This document shows positions 40,110-48,656 of a stretch of DNA of 64,000 nucleotides, piece after piece. Every line of letters begins with the position of its first letter. Position 1 is the stretch's first letter. Origin of the DNA: Citricoccus sp. K5. Its GTDB lineage: Bacteria; Actinomycetota; Actinomycetes; Actinomycetales; Micrococcaceae. The position numbers were made by a program, and so were the translations under genes. The notes under the pieces are model-generated. The model did no database searches. It was not told the DNA's origin and saw only the letters and a program-made list of their open reading frames with translations. The DNA lies in the NCBI RefSeq assembly GCF_902506195.1, contig NZ_LR732817.1, positions 1,068,909 to 1,132,908 of the forward strand, in the 5' to 3' direction.

Positions 40110-41735
40110 ATGAATGTGTCCGGCACCCGGACGGAACGTTCTTCCGCTTCCTGGACGGCCTCGGTGTGGATCCCGGCCGTCCTCGGCTTCGTCGGCTCCG
40201 TGGCCGTGATGGCCGGGTCCCTGTCCGTCGGCTGGCTGGCGTCTGTGTCACCGATCAACCGCTGGGGCTGGCTGATCCCGTGGCGCACCACTGAATCCGG
40301 GGTCATCACCGGAACCGTGGTGCTCACCCTTGGCTGCTGGCTCATGTTCTGGGGCTGGCTCCGCCTGGGCCAGGTCCTACGGCCCTTCGGTGCCGGCACA
40401 TTGCGGATCGTCACGCTCACGACGACGGCCTGGATCCTGCCGCTGTTGGTCTGTCTGCCGATCTTCTCCCGGGACATCTTCGCCTACATCGGCCAGGGCC
40501 GGCTGATGATCGCTGGCCGCGACCCCTACGAGGACGGCATCTCCACGCTCTCCAACTGGTTCCAGCTGGGCGCGGACACCACGTGGGCGCAGACCGAGAC
40601 CCCCTACGGGCCGGTGTTCCTGTGGATCGAGCAGCTCGTCATGGCCGTGGCCGGACCGGACGACCCGGACCTGGCCATCTTCCTGTTCCGCCTCGTCGCC
40701 GTGGCCGGCGTGGTGCTCCTCATGGTCTACGTTCCCAAGCTGGCCGCCCTGCTCGGCACGAATGCGGCCCGGGCGCAGTGGATCACGGTGGCGAACCCGC
40801 TGTTCCTCATCAGCTTCGTGGCCTCCGGTCACAATGATGCTCTGATGGTCGGCCTGGCGGTCGCCGGCGTCTGGTACGCGGCGACCAACCGGGGGCTGCT
40901 CGGTGTCCTGCTGGTCACCGCCTCGCTCGGCATCAAGCCGATCACCATGGTGCTGCTGCCCTTCATCGGCCTGCTCTGGGCCGGCCGGGGCGCCAGCTGG
41001 GCCCGTCGCTTCGGCTACTGGTTCCTGACGGCCGGCATCGCCGGAGCGATCATGGTGGTGGTCGGGTTGTTCAACGAGTTCGGCTTCGGGTGGCTGACGG
41101 TCATGCTCGGCACCGGCACCGGCTCCGTGCCCTGGTCGCCAGTCGGGATCCTGGCCGAGGGCACCAAGGTCATCCTCGGCTCGCTCGGATTCGAGGACGA
41201 TTGGGTGCTCGACGCCTTCAAGACCGCCGGCCGGCTGCTGTCCATCCTCATCGTCGTCTGGCTCATGTTCCGCGGTCGGCACGAACACCTCATGCAACGG
41301 CTGACGTGGGCCTTCACCGCACTGGTGGTGCTGACGCCGATCATCCAGCCCTGGTACCTGCTGTGGCTCCTCCCGTTCTTCGCCGTCCTGGGGATCCGCA
41401 GTGACTGGCAGCTGAAATGGGTCGTGTTCACGGTGGCCTTCTTCGTGGCCTTCGGCGCCGCCGACCAGCTGTTCGTGTGGCAGTTCCTCGGCATCGGTGA
41501 GCAGCTGGCCCACCTGGCCACGTTCCTGTCCTGGGCCTGCATGCTGTGGATCCTGCTGTTGGACCCCTGGACCAGTTCCATCCTGAAGGAGGAATGGCAC
41601 GTGCGGGCCGCACTGCGCCGGACGGTGGACCGGATGAGGGGCCGCGACTCCGCCGACGCCTCCACCGGAATTCCTGACCGGGCGGCGGCCCGGACGGAGG
41701 ACGAACGGGCAGACCAGGGGACGACCCCCTCGTGA
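40110..41735 (+). CDS. Polyprenol-phosphate-mannose-dependent mannosyltransferase-like membrane protein
   Basis: A 541-residue membrane protein with about 12-13 helices of the MptA/MptB (GT-C) type. The first loop carries the acidic motif FSRDIFAYIGQGRLMIAGRDPYEDG, where GT-C enzymes bind sugar-phosphate lipids; a conserved NPLFLISFVASGHNDALM follows. It is the first of three coupled genes and probably builds the alpha-1,6-mannan of lipomannan-like glycolipids. Confidence 0.85.
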   Translation: MNVSGTRTERSSASWTASVWIPAVLGFVGSVAVMAGSLSVGWLASVSPINRWGWLIPWRTTESGVITGTVVLTLGCWLMFWGWLRLGQVLRPFGAGTLRIVTLTTTAWILPLLVCLPIFSRDIFAYIGQGRLMIAGRDPYEDGISTLSNWFQLGADTTWAQTETPYGPVFLWIEQLVMAVAGPDDPDLAIFLFRLVAVAGVVLLMVYVPKLAALLGTNAARAQWITVANPLFLISFVASGHNDALMVGLAVAGVWYAATNRGLLGVLLVTASLGIKPITMVLLPFIGLLWAGRGASWARRFGYWFLTAGIAGAIMVVVGLFNEFGFGWLTVMLGTGTGSVPWSPVGILAEGTKVILGSLGFEDDWVLDAFKTAGRLLSILIVVWLMFRGRHEHLMQRLTWAFTALVVLTPIIQPWYLLWLLPFFAVLGIRSDWQLKWVVFTVAFFVAFGAADQLFVWQFLGIGEQLAHLATFLSWACMLWILLLDPWTSSILKEEWHVRAALRRTVDRMRGRDSADASTGIPDRAAARTEDERADQGTTPS

Positions 41736-43363
41736 CCGTCTCCGAACCCACGGGCGCCCCCTCCGGAGCCCTGGCCGGACTGCGACGCCGGCTCGGCGCC
41801 TTCCCCTTGACCCACCGTCTGGTGGGCGGCACGGACGAGGAGACCGCCCCGAGCCTGTGGCAAGGCCTCATCGGATCGCTCCTGATCATGATCGGTTCCT
41901 GGGGTGTCGGCTGGCTCGCCATGACGCCGACCTCGGTCTTCGCCCGGACCACCGTGCTCAACCCGCTCCGCGTGGAACCGGTGGGCGTGGTGGTCTGCGC
42001 CATCCTCCTGGTCCTGGGGTCCCTCCTGCTGGTGCGGGCGTGGCTGAGGCTGGGCCAACGCCTCGAGGGCCGCTGGGCCACGGCAGGGCCGGTGGTGACC
42101 CGGGCGACCTGGCTGTGGGCCGCCCCGCTCATGGTGGCCTTCCCCGTGTTCTCGCGGGACGTCTACTCCTACCTCAGCCAGGGGCGGCTCCTGCATGCCG
42201 GACTGAACCCCTACGAGGACTGGATCTCCGAGCTGCCCGGCTGGTTCATGCAGGGTTCGGACTCCATCTGGGCCGAATCACCCTCGCCCTATGGCCCCTT
42301 GTTCCTGCTGATCTCCCGGGCCGTCTGGTTCCTGACCGGTGGGAGCCCCGAGCCGGCCCTGCTGCTGTTCCGCCTGGTCTCGGTGGCCGGGCTGGCGCTG
42401 TGCCTCTGGGCGGTGCCGCGACTGGCCCGGCGGTTCGGTACCGATCCCGGGTGGTCGGTGTGGATCTCCGTGGCCAATCCGCTGTTCGCGCTCTACATGA
42501 TCGCCGCCATCCACAATGACTCGCTGATGGTGGGCCTCTTGCTGGCCGGATTCGTGCTCTTGACCCCGGGGGCATCGCGCGGCCGCAGCCTCGCAGGGCT
42601 CGTGCTCGTGTCCCTCTCGATCGCCATCAAGCCGTTGACGGTCCTCGCGCTGCCCTTCGCGGGCCTGTTGCTGCTCCGGGGTGCTCCGGGGTCTCCGCGC
42701 TGGGGGTCACGGGTGAAGGTCTGGACGTGGTGCCTGCTGGTGGCAGGGGCGGTGCTGACGGGCATGGGGGCCCTCACCGGTCTTTGGTTCGGGTGGATCC
42801 CGGCCATGCTGACCTCGGGCGATGCCGCCTTCCCCTATGCGCCCTTCGGGATCCTCGGTCTGGGGGTCGGCTGGGCCGTTGATGCTGTGGCCGGCACGGA
42901 GATCCGCCCGGTGGCCGATCTCGTCTACACGCTGGGCAAGGTGGCGGCGATCGGCTTCACCGCTTGGCTGGCCCTCACGCGCCGGCCCGTCCACCCCGTG
43001 CTGGCCACCGGCCTGGCCCTGCTGGCCGCCGTCCTCCTCGCCCCGATCATCCAGCCCTGGTACCTGCTGTGGGTGCTGCCGATGTTCGCCGTCGTCCGGC
43101 GCTGGCACGGGTGGCCCGTGTGGACGCTGTACCTGTTGGTCATGGTGCTCGTGGTGGTCGGCGTGGTGGACCAGCTGTCCGTGGCGCAGTGGATCTCCCT
43201 GTTCTGGGTGCGGATCACCGCTGCGGCCGTCGGACTCGCCTATATGGTGTTCATTGTCTTTCTCGATCCCAAGACGTCCACCCTGTTCCCCTTCACCGCA
43301 CGGTGGAGGTCGCGAGGACGTCCGGACGCCACCACTCACCAGACCAATCAGGAGACCTTGTGA
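41732..43363 (+). CDS. Second mannosyltransferase-like membrane protein (paralogue)
   Basis: A 543-residue paralogue of the preceding protein: FSRDVYSYLSQGRLLHAGLNPYEDW, SPYGPLFLLISRA and NPLFALYMIAAIHNDSLM align with it. The GTG start overlaps the first gene's stop as GTGA. The two may add successive mannoses, as MptB and MptA do in Corynebacterium; the order cannot be assigned here. Confidence 0.85.
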   Translation: MTVSEPTGAPSGALAGLRRRLGAFPLTHRLVGGTDEETAPSLWQGLIGSLLIMIGSWGVGWLAMTPTSVFARTTVLNPLRVEPVGVVVCAILLVLGSLLLVRAWLRLGQRLEGRWATAGPVVTRATWLWAAPLMVAFPVFSRDVYSYLSQGRLLHAGLNPYEDWISELPGWFMQGSDSIWAESPSPYGPLFLLISRAVWFLTGGSPEPALLLFRLVSVAGLALCLWAVPRLARRFGTDPGWSVWISVANPLFALYMIAAIHNDSLMVGLLLAGFVLLTPGASRGRSLAGLVLVSLSIAIKPLTVLALPFAGLLLLRGAPGSPRWGSRVKVWTWCLLVAGAVLTGMGALTGLWFGWIPAMLTSGDAAFPYAPFGILGLGVGWAVDAVAGTEIRPVADLVYTLGKVAAIGFTAWLALTRRPVHPVLATGLALLAAVLLAPIIQPWYLLWVLPMFAVVRRWHGWPVWTLYLLVMVLVVVGVVDQLSVAQWISLFWVRITAAAVGLAYMVFIVFLDPKTSTLFPFTARWRSRGRPDATTHQTNQETL

Positions 43364-44802
43364 ACCAGACCGGACCAGCGAAGGCCGCACCCAGGGCGGG
43401 CTCTCGCGCAGGCTCCCGTGCCGGCGGCCCGGATCGTCGGCTGCTGCTGGTGCTCGTGGGAGCAACCCTGCTGGCGGCCGTGGTGGCGGTGCTGTCCAAG
43501 CAGTGGTGCCGTCTCAACGGCTGGGAGGCCCCGGGGGTGCACATCCACATGTGCTATTCGGATTTCGGACAGCTCTTCCCCACGCGTGGCCTGGCCGAGG
43601 GGTACTTCCCGTTCTTCACGCCGTTGCCCGAGGACCAGTGGATGGAATACCCGGCGCTGCTGGCCGTCGTCGCCGGGGTGACCTCGTGGTTCGTGCCCCA
43701 GGACGGGACGCTCCTGGAACGGACGGTCACCTACTTCGACATCAATGCGGTCGGTGCCCTGCTCTGCTGGCTGATCGTCGTGGTGGCGACCGCCTACACC
43801 GCACGCGGCCGGTCCAAGGACGCGCTCATGGTGGCGGTGGCGCCGGGCATCATCCTGACCTCCTTCCTGAACTGGGACCTGTGGGCCGTCATGCTGGCCG
43901 CCCTCGGCCTGCTGCTCTGGTCCCGCAGCCATCCCGTCCTCGCCGGTGTGGCACTCGGCCTCGGAGCGGCCATGAAGCTGTATCCGCTGTTCTTCTTCGG
44001 CGCGATCCTGGTCCTGTGCTGGCGTGCCGGGAGACTGGGTGTCTTCTTCAAGTCCCTGGCCGCCGGTGCGGTGGCCTGGCTGGCCGTCAACGTGCCCTTC
44101 ATGTTGACCGCCTTCGACCAGTGGAGCCGGTTCTACACCTTCTCGGGGGACCGTGAGGTGTCCTTCTCCTCGATGTGGCTGGCCTTCACGTGGACCGGCT
44201 GGTCCGGCGAGACCTTCTCCCTGGTCTCCAACGGGTTGTTCGCCCTGTCCTGTCTGGGGATCGCCTACCTGGGGCTCTCGTCCTGGCACCGGCCCCGGAT
44301 GGCCCAGCTGTGCCTGCTGATCGTTGCTGCCTTCATCCTGCTGGGGAAGGTGTACTCACCACAGTTCGTGATGTGGCTGATCCCGCTGGTCGTGCTGGCC
44401 CGCCCGAACTGGCGGCAGTTCTGGATCTGGCAGGCGGTGGAGGTCTACCACTGGGGCGGCGTGTGGATGGAGTCCGCCCGCATCACCTCGGAGGGCGCCT
44501 TCGGTGGGGGAGCGCTGTGGATTCCGCTCTGGTACGGGTCCGGGATCGTGCTGCACATGGCCGCTGTGATCTGGATCTGCGTCTCCGTCATCCGGGACAT
44601 CCTCGACCCCGACCGTGACCCGGTCCGCCGCTCCGCGGCGGCTGGTGCGTCGTGGGACGCTGCCACCACGGCCGACTCAGCCCTGGAGGCCTCACCTTCA
44701 GCTGTCCGTCCGCTCCACGACCCCTCAGCGGGTGTCCTGACGGACGAGCCGGATCGATTCCTGTTGCCTCCAGCGGGCCGTGGCCGTGTCCTGACCGGCT
44801 GA
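43360..44802 (+). CDS. GT87-like membrane glycosyltransferase
   Basis: A 480-residue membrane protein of the GT87/DUF2029 (PimE-like) kind, about ten helices, with YSDFGQLFPTRGLAEGYFPF and later NWDLWAVMLAALGLL and AAMKLYPLFFFGAILVL. Coupled by GTGA to the previous gene with GGAG 5 nt upstream. The C-terminal 60 residues are disordered. It probably adds mannose to a lipid-linked glycan together with the two upstream products. Confidence 0.83.
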   Translation: MNQTGPAKAAPRAGSRAGSRAGGPDRRLLLVLVGATLLAAVVAVLSKQWCRLNGWEAPGVHIHMCYSDFGQLFPTRGLAEGYFPFFTPLPEDQWMEYPALLAVVAGVTSWFVPQDGTLLERTVTYFDINAVGALLCWLIVVVATAYTARGRSKDALMVAVAPGIILTSFLNWDLWAVMLAALGLLLWSRSHPVLAGVALGLGAAMKLYPLFFFGAILVLCWRAGRLGVFFKSLAAGAVAWLAVNVPFMLTAFDQWSRFYTFSGDREVSFSSMWLAFTWTGWSGETFSLVSNGLFALSCLGIAYLGLSSWHRPRMAQLCLLIVAAFILLGKVYSPQFVMWLIPLVVLARPNWRQFWIWQAVEVYHWGGVWMESARITSEGAFGGGALWIPLWYGSGIVLHMAAVIWICVSVIRDILDPDRDPVRRSAAAGASWDAATTADSALEASPSAVRPLHDPSAGVLTDEPDRFLLPPAGRGRVLTG

Positions 44803-44842
44803 CCCCATGCCGCCCGGCCAGGGCGGGCTCGCCGTCCTCGCT

Positions 44843-46156
44843 CTATTCGACCGGTCCCTCCGCCATCCTGCGGGCGCGCAGCACGAGTTCCAGTTCGAAC
44901 CGGACCGCCGGTCGATCCAGCTCGCCGCCGAACAACTCCCGCAACTGGGCCACTCGGTACCCCACTGTCTGCGGGTGGATGCCCAGTTCATGGGCCACGG
45001 GATTGCGCTGGCCCCAGTGCACCAGCCAGGACAGCAGGGTCTCCTCCAGGGTCGCGCGCTTCGTGTCGCTGAGCCCATCCAAGGGTGCCAGTCGCCGCGC
45101 GGCCAGGTCCGCCATCACCTGGGTCTCCGCTCCGAGGACGATCTGTGCCAGGTGGTCTGAGGCGAAGACCGGGTCTCCGTCCCCCGCGGACTCGGTCTGC
45201 AGCTGTGGCAATTGAGCGGCGACGAGCCGTGCCACGCGGTGGGAGTGCGCCACCCCGTCCCACTCCACGGAGGGACCGAGAACGGCGGAGGTGCCGGCGA
45301 AGACCTCCCGCAACCGGGGGCGCAGGCGATCGGACTGTGGCGCGGCCACGATCGCCGTGGCCTCGGACTCGCGCTCCACCACGATCCCCGAGGTGCCCAG
45401 CCGGGTGCGGACCCCGGACGCCGCGGCCAGGGGCAACACCACCGCCGCCATACGCTGGGGCAGGTGCCAGTCGGCTCCCGAGGCCAGCCGCCGGACCTCA
45501 TGGACCTCCGTCCCGCCGCCCACCAGCGCCGCCACGAGGTCGGCACGCCGCAGCTCGAGGGCGCCCGCGTGGGCCGATTGCTCCACCGCGTAGGCCTGGA
45601 CACTCACTGCGGACAGCTCGTCGATGTACGCCAGGATCGTCTCCCCGAGGTCCACCACCACATCCATTGCCATGCCCTGCTCGGCACACGCCTCGGACAG
45701 GCCGCGGAACGTGATCCGGGCGCTGGTGCGGTAGGCCGCCAGCAGGGCGTCCATGCTGCGACCCTGGCGGTACTCACCCGCTCCGAGAGCCGCCACCAGT
45801 TCGCGCGACTCCTCGTTCAGGGCAGGATTGGCCGTCCCCGGCAGGGACAGCAGCTGCTCCAGGGCACCCTGCACACCGAGGAAGAGCACCTCGCTGAACC
45901 GCTCGGTCCTGGTGATCTGATAGGCGGGGATCTGATTCGGCACCGTCTGGATGATCTGCTCGACGACGGCGGGAACGGCGGGTGCCAACAGTTCCGCCAG
46001 CTCCGGGGGCAGCGTCAGCCACGGCGGTCGGGAGGCGTCCCGGGCATCGGCGATCCCTCGGGAGCGCTGCGCCTCAGGGGTTTCCCGCACCTGTGGTGGC
46101 GGGGGACCGCCGGCTAGCGGATGCGACGGCAGACTATCCTCGGACGATAAGTTCAT
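44843..46156 (-). CDS. PucR/CdaR-type transcriptional regulator
   Basis: A 437-residue regulator with a long sensory region and a C-terminal PucR helix-turn-helix (LEETLLSWLVHWGQRNPVAHELGIHPQTVGYRVAQLRELFG). It is divergent, 59 bp apart, from the ferredoxin-reductase and desaturase pair and so may control membrane lipid desaturation. TACGAT lies 7 nt before the ATG: leaderless start predicted. Confidence 0.87.
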   Translation of the reverse strand: MNLSSEDSLPSHPLAGGPPPPQVRETPEAQRSRGIADARDASRPPWLTLPPELAELLAPAVPAVVEQIIQTVPNQIPAYQITRTERFSEVLFLGVQGALEQLLSLPGTANPALNEESRELVAALGAGEYRQGRSMDALLAAYRTSARITFRGLSEACAEQGMAMDVVVDLGETILAYIDELSAVSVQAYAVEQSAHAGALELRRADLVAALVGGGTEVHEVRRLASGADWHLPQRMAAVVLPLAAASGVRTRLGTSGIVVERESEATAIVAAPQSDRLRPRLREVFAGTSAVLGPSVEWDGVAHSHRVARLVAAQLPQLQTESAGDGDPVFASDHLAQIVLGAETQVMADLAARRLAPLDGLSDTKRATLEETLLSWLVHWGQRNPVAHELGIHPQTVGYRVAQLRELFGGELDRPAVRFELELVLRARRMAEGPVE

Positions 46157-46215
46157 GGCGGTAATCGTATCCGTTCGGTGCAGAAGTTAGTTGACGGGGC
46201 GCATATGGTGGACAT

Positions 46216-47286
46216 ATGGCTCGTCGTCCCCTTGTATCCGTCATCTCGCTCTTCTCTTCCGTCTTGGCGACGCCCCGTTCGCCTCGCGATTTCCTGGCGC
46301 TGTTGGACCCGGTGCACTCGTCTCGGCAACTCCGCGGCATCGTCACCCACGTCTCCCGTCCGGTTCCCGGTACGGCCACCATCTCGTTCCGCACCGGCCC
46401 CGGCTGGAAGTCCCATGAGGCCGGCCAATGGGCCCGTATTGGCGTGGACGTCAATGGGGTGCGCCAGTGGCGCTCCTACTCCCTCTCCGCCGCCGCGGGG
46501 GAGGATCCGGAGATCACCGTCACGGATATCGGTAAGGTCTCCGGTGCCCTGGTTCGCAACACCGAACCCGGAGATGTCCTGTTCCTGGACCGTCCGGAAG
46601 GTGACTTCACCCTTCCCGAGCACCCTCGGTCCCTGTTGATGCTCACCGCCGGCTCCGGTATCACCCCCGTGATGTCCATGGTCCGTACCCTGGTGCCGCG
46701 TCGCCCCGACGCGGACGTCGTCCTCATCCACTCCACCCGCACGTCCGACTCCTCCCCGTTCCGCGAGGAACTGGACGAGCTGGCCCAGCAGTTCCCCGGA
46801 CTGCGGGTCCACCACCACGCCACGGCGGACGAGGGCCGCCTCGATCTGACCGGCCCCAATGCCGTGGACGCCCTCTGCCCCGACTGGCGTGACCGTGCGG
46901 CCTACGCCTGCGGACCCACGGGCTTCCTCGACGACGCCGAGGATCTCTGGGAGCGGGAGGCCGGTTTCGGCGCGGCCGGGCTCAAGATCGAGCGCTTCCA
47001 GGCTGACCTGGCCGGCGGCGTCGCCGGCGCGGGCGGCTTGGCAGTCTTCGAGAACTCTGACCTCGAGGCGGAGGCTGCAGGGGACATCCCCTTGCTGGAG
47101 GTCGCCGAGGACGCCGGCGTGGCAGCCCCCAGCGGGTGCCGCATGGGAATCTGCCATGCCTGCCTGATCCCGCTGCGCTCCGGTCAGGTCACCGACTTGC
47201 GCACCGGTGAGGTGCACGGAGATCCCGGTGAACTCATCCAGACCTGCGTCAGTGCGGCCGCCGGCCCCGTCAGCCTTGCTTTGTAG
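46216..47286 (+). CDS. Ferredoxin reductase partner of the desaturase
   Basis: A 356-residue electron-transfer flavoprotein: FAD domain (RSYSLSAA), NAD domain (GSGITPVMSM, YACGPTGFLDDAE) and a C-terminal 2Fe-2S ferredoxin with CRMGICHAC and a distant Cys (QTCVS). It resembles Rv3230c, which passes electrons to the DesA3 desaturase in M. tuberculosis. TATGGT lies 6 nt before the ATG, predicting a leaderless mRNA; the desaturase gene follows 77 bp later. Confidence 0.92.
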   Translation: MARRPLVSVISLFSSVLATPRSPRDFLALLDPVHSSRQLRGIVTHVSRPVPGTATISFRTGPGWKSHEAGQWARIGVDVNGVRQWRSYSLSAAAGEDPEITVTDIGKVSGALVRNTEPGDVLFLDRPEGDFTLPEHPRSLLMLTAGSGITPVMSMVRTLVPRRPDADVVLIHSTRTSDSSPFREELDELAQQFPGLRVHHHATADEGRLDLTGPNAVDALCPDWRDRAAYACGPTGFLDDAEDLWEREAGFGAAGLKIERFQADLAGGVAGAGGLAVFENSDLEAEAAGDIPLLEVAEDAGVAAPSGCRMGICHACLIPLRSGQVTDLRTGEVHGDPGELIQTCVSAAAGPVSLAL

Positions 47287-47363
47287 CGGATGCCAGGGTC
47301 TGACGATCCTCAATCCCGCCACGCACAATCCCAGACCATCCGACGCCCACCTCTAGGAGCCTC

Positions 47364-48623
47364 GTGTTCAAGACCAACACCCATACCAAGACCATCAGCG
47401 AACCGGACACGGTCAGCTGGGCCCCGGGCCGGGGCAAAGGCCCCGACGGTCCGCCGCAGCCGCGTCCCGAGACGCCGGGCCGGCGTCGTGCCCCGGGAAG
47501 CGGTGCTCCGCGGCCGGGCTCCCTGGCGGCCACCGGCAGTCCCACCGTGCGCCCACCGGCAGCCGCTCACCTGTCCGACGAGCAGGTAGCCGATCTCGGC
47601 CGTGAGCTCGACGCCGTCCGGGACGCGGTCCTGGCGGAGCGCGGGGACACGGACGCCGCCTACATCCGCAAGGTCATCCGCTGGCAGCGGGCTCTGGAGT
47701 TCGGTGGGCGGACCTGCCTGCTGGGCGCCAACAACAAGCTGGCCTGGGTGGCGGGAACCTCCATGCTGACGGTGGCGAAGATCATCGAGAACATGGAGAT
47801 CGGGCACAACGTCCTGCACGGTCAGTGGGACTGGATGCGTGACCCGGACATCCACTCGACCACGTGGGAGTGGGACTTCGTCACCCCGTCCAAGTCCTGG
47901 CAGAACACCCACAATGACATGCACCACCGGTGGACGAACGTGATCGGCAAGGACCGGGACGTCGGCTACAACGTGCTCCGTGTGGACCGGGACCAGCCCT
48001 GGGAGCCGAAGCACATCCTCAACCCGGTCATCAATGCAGGCCTGGCCCCCGTCTTCGAATGGGGCATCGCGCTCTACGACCTGGAGCTCGACCGCGTCAA
48101 GACCGGCGAGAAGTCCAAGGCCGAGCTGATGCGGGACCTGAAGACCGTCGGGGCGAAGGCCGCCAAGCAGTTCGCCAAGGACTACGCGGCCACGCCGGTG
48201 GCCGCCCAGGTGCTGACCGGTTCCGGCCTCGCGGCCCTCTTGGCGACCGGCACCGCCAACGGACTGCGTAACATCTGGGCCCACGCCGTGATCTTCTGCG
48301 GCCACTTCCCGGAGGGTGCGGAGACGTTCACCGAGGAGATGGTCGAGGGGGAGACCCGGGGTGACTGGTACGTCCGCCAGATGATCGGCTCGGCCAACAT
48401 CTCCGGCTCCAAGGCCATGCATTTCATGACCGGCAACCTCTCCCACCAGGTGGAGCACCACCTGTTCCCGGACCTGCCGTCCAACCGCTACGCCGAGGTG
48501 GCCGTGCAGGTCCGCGAGATCTGCGAGCGCTACGGGCTGCCCTACAACATCGGACCCCTGCACAAGCAGGTCGGCTCCACCTGGGGCAAGATCTTCCGCC
48601 TGGCGCTGCCGAACAAGGCCTGA
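47364..48623 (+). CDS. Membrane fatty-acid (acyl-CoA/lipid) desaturase
   Basis: A 419-residue di-iron desaturase with three His boxes: HNVLHGQWD, HNDMHHRW and HQVEHHLFP. An unusual proline/glycine-rich N-terminus of about 70 residues precedes the enzyme. It introduces a double bond into acyl chains using electrons from the upstream reductase. GTG start with AGGAG. Confidence 0.93.
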   Translation: MFKTNTHTKTISEPDTVSWAPGRGKGPDGPPQPRPETPGRRRAPGSGAPRPGSLAATGSPTVRPPAAAHLSDEQVADLGRELDAVRDAVLAERGDTDAAYIRKVIRWQRALEFGGRTCLLGANNKLAWVAGTSMLTVAKIIENMEIGHNVLHGQWDWMRDPDIHSTTWEWDFVTPSKSWQNTHNDMHHRWTNVIGKDRDVGYNVLRVDRDQPWEPKHILNPVINAGLAPVFEWGIALYDLELDRVKTGEKSKAELMRDLKTVGAKAAKQFAKDYAATPVAAQVLTGSGLAALLATGTANGLRNIWAHAVIFCGHFPEGAETFTEEMVEGETRGDWYVRQMIGSANISGSKAMHFMTGNLSHQVEHHLFPDLPSNRYAEVAVQVREICERYGLPYNIGPLHKQVGSTWGKIFRLALPNKA

Positions 48624-48656
48624 CCCGCTGTCCCCACGGAGGGAGGCGGCCCGGAG

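Noticed and set aside
41732-43363. Two adjacent similar membrane genes (40110 and 41732) as an assembly duplication
   Set aside because: The proteins differ throughout and share only family motifs, so they are diverged paralogues.
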